Part shown: piece by piece, positions 59,601-64,000 of the stretch
Layout of the letters: each line of letters begins with the position of its first letter
How positions within the stretch are numbered: position 1 is the first letter of the stretch
From: Paroedura picta
Taxonomy: Eukaryota > Chordata > Lepidosauria > Squamata > Gekkonidae
Assembly: GCF_049243985.1 (NCBI RefSeq)
Contig: NC_135377.1
Span: 67,032,145 to 67,096,144 of the forward strand
Length of the DNA stretch: 64,000 bases
Direction of reading: 5' to 3'
The notes under the pieces: generated by a model
Databases searched by the model: none
What the model was told of the DNA's origin: nothing
Seen by the model: the letters and a program-made list of their open reading frames with translations, nothing else
Made by a program: the position numbers and the translations under genes

Positions 59601-62600
59601 AGAAGCCCTTCTCACTTGCACAGAGCCCACAGAGGAGAAGGACTGGAGAAAGTTTAGTGCTGTTCTCCTTGAACTCCCCCCTCACCTTTACGTCTTCCAT
59701 GTCTTGAACCCTGTGGAAGTAGGTGCTGCAGAAAACCTCCTCAGTTTGCTCTGCAAGGCAGATGGACCAGTCAGGGGCTTAGTTTACACGGGAGTCGAAC
59801 AAATCAGAGATCCCAAGGTCACCACCGAGATCCAATGTTAGGCTGCAGGATCAGGACCTGAGAGACCCAGGTTGGAACCTCCTTTCTGCCATGGAAGGTG
59901 TGCAGATGGCCTTGGGCCGCTCACATTTATTTATTTATATGTACATCCATACATACATGCCACCCTTCCATATGGCTCTGGGTGGTTTACAGAAAGCATC
60001 ATAGGGTAGATACATAGATCATCATAACAAATATAACAATCATAGCATATCAGTTAGAACAATATTTTAACAGGAACAGGAACTTTGACAGAATCCTTAG
60101 GTGGGTCAGATTATTCAGTCATGGAAGGGTGTGTCTGGGGGGGTCAGTGGATGTTGTTGGGTCTGCCAGCCTCAAGCAAATGCCTGGTGGAGGAGCTCCC
60201 TTTTGCAGGCCCCTCGGAATTGTGGGAGTTCAGGCAGGGCCCTGATCTCCTCTGGGAGCTCATTCCACCAGGTGGGGGCCAGGGCAGAGAAGGCTCTGGC
60301 CCTGGTTGAGGTCCGACATGCTTCTTTGGGTCCAGGGATCACCAGCCAGTTGGAGGTGGTTGTAAGTGCTCTCAAGATGGCAGCCCCTCATGGGGTTTTT
60401 GAGGCAAGAGATGAACAAAGGTGGTTGGAGGGTACCTGGCACTGTGCAGCACCCTTTGGTCTCTCACCTAAGTACCAGCCAGGGCTGACCCCACTTCAGA
60501 TCCAAGATCTCAGTGGTCCCAACCCCCACGCTGAGGACCGGGATCGGTTCTTGGATCAGTCGGCACCCGGCCGCAGCTCCTCCTTGTCCTCCTCCCCGGC
60601 TGCTGCCTCAGGGGCTGCCCTGTCACTCTGCCGCCGGCCCTCCTTTAGTGCTCTCCAGCAGCTGCCATGGCTGTGGCTCGCCCTGCTGCTGGCAGCGCCG
60701 CCCAGGGGGCGGCATGAAGTCAGGGGCGCCGGCAGGAAAGCAAGCGGAGCAGGGGGCTCAGGCAGCAACAACGACGTCCCTCGGCAAAAGACTACCCTCC
60801 TGGGCCTCAGTAAAATTGTCAAGCATTGACTGGGCCCCAGTGATAAAAAGGTTGGGGACCACTGCAAGATCTGATGGGACTGGGCCAGCCTGAGATATCT
60901 TTTAGTCGGCTTAATTTATCACACAGGATGGATAATGTAAAATGGAGAAGGGAGGAATGATGCCGCACGCAATTTTTGGAGCCTGTAACGGAATAAATAA
61001 CATACAACTGCAATTTAGCATAACATTTGCCCTTCCAGCTGCTGGAAGGAACATATTTGCCATCAGTGTTTCTGGAAATAAAACTGTCTTTCTGTTCCAA
61101 GTTAACAAAGCCGGCCGATGAGAAACTGGAGGAGTTTTGGATTGACTTCAATTGCGGAAGTGAGAGTGTAACTTTCTACTTGAATAACCCCGAGGTAAAA
61201 AAGCAAAGCCCAAACCCACCCATGGACTCCTGGCGTTTGGCTGGAAGGTAGTAGTAGGTGTCTTATTCCAAATGTTCTTTTCCAGAGTGCTCTCTGGGAG
61301 TCTGTGAGATTGCCAAAAGAAGACGTCAGCAGTTATTGTGTGCAAGGTAAGACGCTGCCAACACCAGCTTAAACTTCGTGTTAACTCAGAAAGTTTGGCT
61401 GTAAATTTTATATGGAACTGGAATTCTTGTTGCACAAAGGCAGTGGTAATGCAGGAGCCGTACTCCCCCCCCCCCTTCCCATATATATTTTTCACAGAGA
61501 TGTGAAAGGGGTACAGAATGAAAAATGGGCTGTATAGCATAATTATGTATATATTAAAAAATAAAAAAATGATGTAACACAGGATGTATAAAACAAAACC
61601 ACCCTAATTTTCAAAACACTATAAAATAAAATAATACTACAATAATAGTACATTTATATCCAACATTTTAAATCTCAGGTTCCATAACTCACCTGTTTTA
61701 CATCTACATTATTGATTTCATCTTCTTTATTACATATTTGGTATTATTGCATATTATATATATCTGTTCCACATAATATATTTCTGGTAAGGCCTTGGAC
61801 GAGGAGCATGTCTCATGTCTTAAGTACCACTTAACACCAACTCAGGGCGGCTGTCCCACCTCTGAGTGCCTCCTCCTCCAACTGGCTTGCCTGTCTGTCC
61901 AGCGGCCAGCCAGTCGCCTTCTGTCCCCCACCACTGATCCCTGCTATGTGAGAGCTGCCCCTGCCAGTGAGTTCCCTGACAGCTGCCTGCAGCCTTTCTA
62001 AGTCCTGGGGGGAGGAAGAGGCTGTCTGCAGAGTTCTTCTACTCCACCCCCCTAATCTAGTGCCTGTTGTATTCCTGAATGCAATGGGCTTGGCCCCTAG
62101 TGTATATATATTTGCTATCTCTGCCTACTCAGCGTAGCTTTTAAGAGTACCATAAGAACATTTGTAATATATCTCATCATAAGAAAGTAGAGGATATTTC
62201 TGCTCAGGACTCACTCCTCTATACATTTATATTTTCATTTTGCTCCTGCGTTGCAACGTGTGTATATTCATTGAAGTGCATTTATGTCCAGTTTTAAAAT
62301 TTGTCTTCTGTGGGCATCGTAAACACTCATAATATAGGAATTTTGAAAGCACTTCATTGTGAACTGTGAAGCACTGGCAGAAGTTCAAGAGCTCTTTTGT
62401 ATTTATCCTTTCATAACTAGCCTTTCCTGGTGTTCCAAGTTAGGAGTGCACATGGGTAGGCTTGCCATCTGCTCACCCATTCATATGACAACTAATCCAC
62501 TTACTTCTGTACCTGTGCAGATAATCTCCCCAGGAGAACTGGGGACAGGGATTGCATTTGAAATCAGAAGGGACAGTGCTTCCTGTCAGCATTCTAGCAA

Positions 62601-63512
62601 TGTGCTCAGATCTCTATGTTATTTACCGCAGGGCTTTGGGGTGAAATCCTAGACCACCCCACACCTCTTTCTCTTGCTGCGATAATCCTACAGAAGGGCA
62701 TCTGGTAATTCAGTTACTTGCCATGGGCAACGTTATGCCCTCACTGTCCTATTGATCTGAATACTTAGATACTCTCTTACACTGTAAAATGATCCCTGGG
62801 ACACATAATACTGATTTTCCTAGCTCTTCTGAAGTCTTCGGGGAAGTTAAAGCTGGAAGAATCCACCTGCCTCACTAGAAAGAGTCCTAGATTGCTACTG
62901 GTGCCACCCATCCCCTCTAAAGTAGTTTGGTGTAGTGGTTAGGTGGGTGAGGCCAAAAGAGCCCTGATATCACTGCTTGGTCAGAACAGCTTTATCAGTG
63001 TGGTGGTGAGCCCAAGGTCACCCAGCTGGTTGCATGTGGGGGAGTGCAGAACCGAACCCGGCTTGCCAGATTAGAAGTCCGCACTCCTAACCACTACACC
63101 AAACTGGCTTTGGTGTTCTCTGTGGTAGGTGTGTTGCTCTGAAGCAGGCTCACAGAATTTGTGGGGTGCATACTTTCAGGATGGCAAGTCTGTTTTGTTC
63201 CAGAGGGAATTTAGTGGAGGGCCCTTGGCTGTGTTTTAACTCTGCTTTTAATTTATTTCTGGTTTCTTACAATAATTGGGTATTTGCAGGTTTAGCACAG
63301 CAGCTAACAGCACTGGGTATGAATACTTTAAATGATTAAAATTTTTTCTCTCTTTTTGTAATAAAGAAGAAGGGGGAGAAAAGATTCTTAAAATGCTCTT
63401 GAAGAACACCACTACAATCAACAGAAAAGAAGTAACAAAGATAAAAATTCACTTTGATGGCAAGCTTGATATTTCAGAACCCCTCACTAAAATCTCTGGA
63501 AAGGATAAAATG
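47618..63512 (+). CDS. SYCP2L: SYCP2L, synaptonemal complex protein 2-like (gene span in window, 3' part missing)
   Basis: Paralogue of the meiotic axis protein SYCP2, expressed in oocytes and located at centromeres in mammals. Fourteen exons join in phase to 382 codons; the rest lies beyond the right edge (human SYCP2L is about 800 residues). The protein starts [18 protein letters not shown] and has the helical, Armadillo-like N-terminal domain: [60 protein letters not shown]. These align with SYCP2 blocks such as QGLIQKMVAWFE and FETDCRIF. From about residue 281 ([19 protein letters not shown]) the second, Spt16M-like domain begins; the window ends inside it. SYCP2L is preferred over SYCP2 because of the GCM2/MAK neighbourhood. 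Introns 2 and 3 have noncanonical ends. Confidence 0.93.
47859..48175 (-). repeat. Two GGTTGCCAGC-type repeats in tandem
   Basis: A partial copy (47859-47953) is followed by a full copy (47954-48175) ending AGAGCTGGTAACCTTA. Both start with GGGATGC. In SYCP2L intron 1. Confidence 0.65.
48180..49010. other. SYCP2L intron 1, mostly unrecognised
   Basis: A LINE-like tail (TTTATTTGTTTATTTGTGGG) lies at 48434-48545. A GAGAGAGAGAG run lies at 48600. Nothing else recognised. Confidence 0.4.
49015..49245 (-). mobile_element. CR1-type LINE 3' end
   Basis: AATCATAAAGTTATAGAGTT, TGGACCTCCAGGGTGATCTA and GTCCAACCCCCTGCACAATG are the complement of the typical CR1 end (GGTTGGACTAGAT...). Confidence 0.7.
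49460..49594 (+). CDS. SYCP2L: SYCP2L coding exon 2
   Basis: 135 bp, 45 codons, [20 protein letters not shown] through QLDKVLKK. Acceptor CATTCTAG. The donor is GC type: AAG|GCAAGT. Confidence 0.9.
49678..49797 (+). CDS. SYCP2L: SYCP2L coding exon 3
   Basis: 120 bp, 40 codons, [20 protein letters not shown] through [10 protein letters not shown]. Acceptor TCCACAG. It ends AAG|ATAAGT, an AT donor with no usable GT nearby. Confidence 0.92.
50004..50260 (+). mobile_element. Short hAT element (GTCCCCAACC family)
   Basis: CAGTGGTCCCCAACGTTTTT to GGTTGGGGACCACTG, with flanks TGTTACAT and CATTACAT (6 of 8). Lies inside the AT-AC intron of SYCP2L. Confidence 0.8.
51247..51531 (+). mobile_element. 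Sauria-type SINE with 11-bp target duplication
   Basis: Full-length copy, very similar to 18611-18901. The target TAACTTGCCTC is found at 51236-51246 and 51532-51542. It must be younger than the LINE it splits. Confidence 0.92.
51577..51630. repeat. (AGAAT)n microsatellite
   Basis: About eleven AGAAT units, acting as the tail of the split LINE. Confidence 0.95.
51850..52122 (+). repeat. tRNA-like SINE
   Basis: CCAGCCTGGTGTAGTGCTTA head, TTTGATTCCCCTCTCC, and CTTTTCTTCTTCTCTT tail. It ends about 50 bp before the AC acceptor of the AT-AC intron. Confidence 0.8.
52174..52278 (+). CDS. SYCP2L: SYCP2L coding exon 4
   Basis: 105 bp, 35 codons, [20 protein letters not shown] through EDFFDTTL. It is preceded by TGTTTCTAC, an AC acceptor. 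The K|M junction equals the KMVAWFE segment of SYCP2. Donor CTG|GTAAGG. Confidence 0.9.
52580..52990 (+). mobile_element. L2-type LINE ORF2 3' fragment
   Basis: Encodes [15 protein letters not shown]-like sequence where L2 has the LHWLPV/FK segment, and later [19 protein letters not shown]. Decayed, in SYCP2L intron 4. Confidence 0.6.
53095..53119 (+). CDS. SYCP2L: SYCP2L coding exon 5 (25 bp)
   Basis: A very small exon, VIGKSNPE plus one base, between acceptor CTTTCAG and donor G|GTCAGT. It matches the length and position of the VIHDVSDEG segment in SYCP2 and joins in phase on both sides. Confidence 0.82.
53164..53522 (-). mobile_element. Helitron-like nonautonomous element
   Basis: On the minus strand it starts TCTGGTGAGGGCTGGGAGG and ends with a hairpin (TTGTATTC/GAATGCAA), GGGCTTGGCCC and CTAG before TATATA. 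A second copy in opposite orientation is at 61783-62100. In SYCP2L intron 5. Confidence 0.6.
54059..54144 (+). CDS. SYCP2L: SYCP2L coding exon 6
   Basis: 86 bp encoding [20 protein letters not shown] then VSCALRQE, aligned with KKQVVESFVPRICSLVIDSR of SYCP2. Acceptor GTTCCAG, donor GAG|GTTAGT. Confidence 0.9.
54252..54340 (+). CDS. SYCP2L: SYCP2L coding exon 7
   Basis: 89 bp, [20 protein letters not shown] then ALSEEMCSL. Acceptor is the unusual AACGAAG after CTCCCCATCACTG; donor AC|GTAAGC. Phase fits both neighbours. Confidence 0.83.
55132..55453 (+). mobile_element. Short hAT element with exact 8-bp target duplication
   Basis: CAGTGGTCCCCAACC start. ATGTAGAG is found exactly on both sides (55124-55131 and 55454-55461). 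In SYCP2L intron 7. Confidence 0.85.
55621..55880 (+). repeat. tRNA-like SINE
   Basis: CATGGTGTAGTGGTTAAGAG head and GGATTGATTCCCCACTCC. The tail ends CCAACTCTTCTTTTCC. About 80 bp before SYCP2L exon 8. Confidence 0.8.
55960..55994 (+). CDS. SYCP2L: SYCP2L coding exon 8 (35 bp)
   Basis: Small exon [11 protein letters not shown] with one base shared at each side. Acceptor GTTGCAG, donor G|GTAAGG. It leads into DYDIQV, matching the GDYELQV block of SYCP2. Confidence 0.85.
56556..56698 (+). CDS. SYCP2L: SYCP2L coding exon 9
   Basis: 143 bp, [20 protein letters not shown] through [11 protein letters not shown], strongly like YELQVGIVEALCRM of SYCP2. Acceptor CTCTACAG, donor ACG|GTAAGC. Confidence 0.94.
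56782..56916. mobile_element. Palindromic hAT-type MITE
   Basis: CAGGGGTAGTCAAACTGTGG to TTTGACTACCCCTG, the cleanest hairpin in the window. Lies 83 bp after SYCP2L exon 9. No clear target duplication. Confidence 0.75.
57191..57243 (+). CDS. SYCP2L: SYCP2L coding exon 10
   Basis: 53 bp, [17 protein letters not shown] plus two bases. Acceptor TTAAAG after a weak pyrimidine tract, donor AG|GTACGG. Matches DCRIFLNLVNGMLGDKR of SYCP2. Confidence 0.92.
58476..58592 (-). mobile_element. Sauria-type SINE, 3' fragment
   Basis: AAGGTATCCCCTGTGCAAGC to TTCCCCAGTCATTACCG, complement of the SINE 3' half; 5' truncated. Confidence 0.75.
58897..58942 (+). CDS. SYCP2L: SYCP2L coding exon 11
   Basis: 46 bp, completing Arg then [15 protein letters not shown], as in RRVFTFPCLSAFLDKYE of SYCP2. 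Acceptor TTTGCAG, donor GAG|GTACTG. Confidence 0.92.
59040..59481. repeat. Two tRNA-like SINEs facing each other
   Basis: A plus-strand partial copy (59040-59180) has a run of C in its head. A minus-strand copy (59219-59481) follows with a short GAA tail. In SYCP2L intron 11. Confidence 0.7.
59929..60410 (-). mobile_element. L2/CR1-type LINE 3' end
   Basis: On the minus strand it encodes [20 protein letters not shown] and FRGACKREL; the tail complement TTTATTTATTTATATG is at 59929. Better kept than the other copies. Confidence 0.75.
60440..60905 (-). repeat. 5S-derived SINE fragment split by a hAT element
   Basis: AAGTACCAGCCAGGGCTGAC and CCACTTCAGATCCAAGATCT, then after the insertion GATGGGACTGGGCCAGCCTG: the complement of a 5S head. 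Confidence 0.65.
60511..60864 (-). mobile_element. Short hAT element with exact 8-bp target duplication
   Basis: CAGTGGTCCCAACC to GTTGGGGACCACTG. CAAGATCT flanks both sides exactly (60503-60510 and 60865-60872). GC-rich interior reads as long open frames but is not a gene. Confidence 0.88.
61102..61194 (+). CDS. SYCP2L: SYCP2L coding exon 12
   Basis: 93 bp, [20 protein letters not shown] then [11 protein letters not shown], the start of the Spt16M-like domain. Acceptor GTTCCAAG is chosen because it keeps the SYCP2 spacing. Another acceptor at 61037-61038 would add 21 in-frame codons. Donor GAG|GTAAAA. Confidence 0.9.
61286..61346 (+). CDS. SYCP2L: SYCP2L coding exon 13
   Basis: 61 bp, [20 protein letters not shown] plus one base, like WEAVTVPEEKVQIYSIE of SYCP2. 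Acceptor TTTCCAG, donor G|GTAAGA. Confidence 0.92.
61783..62100 (+). mobile_element. Helitron-like nonautonomous element
   Basis: Starts TCTGGTAAGGCC, ends CTAG followed by T, with the hairpin TTGTATTC/GAATGCAA about 16 nt before the end. Inverted relative to 53164-53522. Confidence 0.6.
62101..62920. other. SYCP2L intron 13, nothing recognised
   Basis: Noncoding; no recognised repeat. Confidence 0.4.
62924..63112 (-). repeat. tRNA-like SINE with fold-back end
   Basis: AGTTTGGTGTAGTGGTTAGG on plus is joined directly to the body in minus orientation, which ends CCTAACCACTACACCAAACT. The two ends are perfect inverted copies of about 20 bp. Confidence 0.7.
63367..63512 (+). CDS. SYCP2L: SYCP2L coding exon 14 (last in window)
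   Basis: 146 bp, [20 protein letters not shown] through [12 protein letters not shown]. Acceptor ATAAAG. Its end is uncertain: ATG|GCAAGT (GC donor, ending 63512) or GCAA|GTATCT (weak GT donor, ending 63516). The following poly-C tract is clearly intronic. Confidence 0.85.
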
Positions 63513-63593
63513 GCAAGTATCTGTATTCTCCCCCCCCCCCCCATCTTTAGATGCTCGAGTAGATGTTCTCTCTCTTACCTTCTGAATTCTGTG

Positions 63594-63690
63594 TATTTAT
63601 TTATTTATTATTTATTTATTTATTATATTTATATACTGCCCTCCCCGAAGGCTCAGGGCGGTTTACATAAGAACAAAGAACAATACATAA
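63594..63690 (-). mobile_element. LINE 3' tail
   Basis: TTTATTTATTTATTATATTT, then CTGCCCTCCCCGAAGGCTCA and GGGCGGTTTACATAAG, the complement of an L2/CR1-type end. Confidence 0.6.
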
Positions 63691-63733
63691 AACAGTCTAT
63701 AAACATGTGAATAACCTTTACATATATTAGGGC

Positions 63734-64000
63734 AGTGGTCCCCAACTCCCGGTCCGGGAAGTCATGTCAGTTGGTCACACACCCCTGCCACGACATGTCA
63801 CCAGAATAGATGTCACCACCTTTCCCCCTCCTTTTGCTCCCTCCCCCCCCACCTTTACTCCTCCTCTTCCTCCTCATGTTGGCTTGAAAGAATGGCAGGA
63901 GACAGCCCAGACCCTCCCATACCATGACCCAATTGATTCCCCTGCCTTTGATTTTACATCCATGGCCTATCCACTGGCAGCCAGTTCCCTAGCGTGTGGC
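63734..64000 (+). mobile_element. Short hAT element, cut by the window edge
   Basis: CAGTGGTCCCCAACTCCCGG start of the same hAT family, preceded by TATTAGGG. The end lies outside the window or is decayed. Confidence 0.55.

Noticed and set aside
60101-60829. 242-residue open frame
   Set aside because: It runs across the antisense of a LINE end, a 5S-derived SINE and a hAT element. It is a chance frame.

Overview
This is vertebrate nuclear DNA, most likely from a squamate reptile (a lizard; a gecko is possible but cannot be proved from the window). The evidence is intron-rich vertebrate genes embedded in a repeat load typical of squamates: Sauria-type SINEs with a Bov-B-like tail, a Bov-B LINE 3' end, L2/CR1-type LINE tails, 5S-rRNA-derived SINEs, a very abundant tRNA-like SINE, and short hAT and Helitron-like elements. 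There is no bacterial or operon-like content. Almost all long open frames are chance or repeat-derived; the real coding sequence is in 28 small exons.

Three genes are recognised, in the order MAK - GCM2 - SYCP2L, the arrangement I recall from human chromosome 6p24. (1) MAK, male germ cell-associated kinase, minus strand, nine coding exons from 18311 down to 5189. The whole kinase domain and about half of the tail are present; the C-terminal exons lie off the left edge. A CpG island at about 25.1-25.57 kb with an RFX-type X-box, CCAAT boxes and a CRE-like site is the likely MAK promoter. (2) GCM2, the glial-cells-missing transcription factor of the parathyroid, minus strand, complete in five coding exons from 43506 down to 34373 (486 residues), with poly(A) signals about 115 bp after the stop and a CpG island at 44.3-45.0 kb. 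(3) SYCP2L, synaptonemal complex protein 2-like, plus strand, fourteen exons from 47618 to about 63512, running off the right edge inside its second structured domain. GCM2 and SYCP2L are divergent, with start codons about 4.1 kb apart.

I reconstructed each exon by matching splice sites, phases and remembered family sequences; exon lengths and phases fit at every junction. The most notable result is in SYCP2L. Its intron 3 has no usable GT-AG pair and instead reads AT...AC with a U2-like donor (ATAAGT). Intron 2 is an 83-bp GC-AG intron, and the last exon in the window may also have a GC donor.

The rest is repeat mosaic. Notable parts are two families of short hAT elements with 8-bp target duplications, Helitron-like elements with a 3' hairpin and CTAG end, a lone LTR-like fossil inserted in an older repeat, an unidentified 122-bp insert with a 17-bp target duplication, a roughly 470-bp unknown element present twice in MAK introns, and several nested insertions that allow relative dating. 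I found no convincing new multi-gene system; the noncanonical introns of SYCP2L are the best candidate for something little described.
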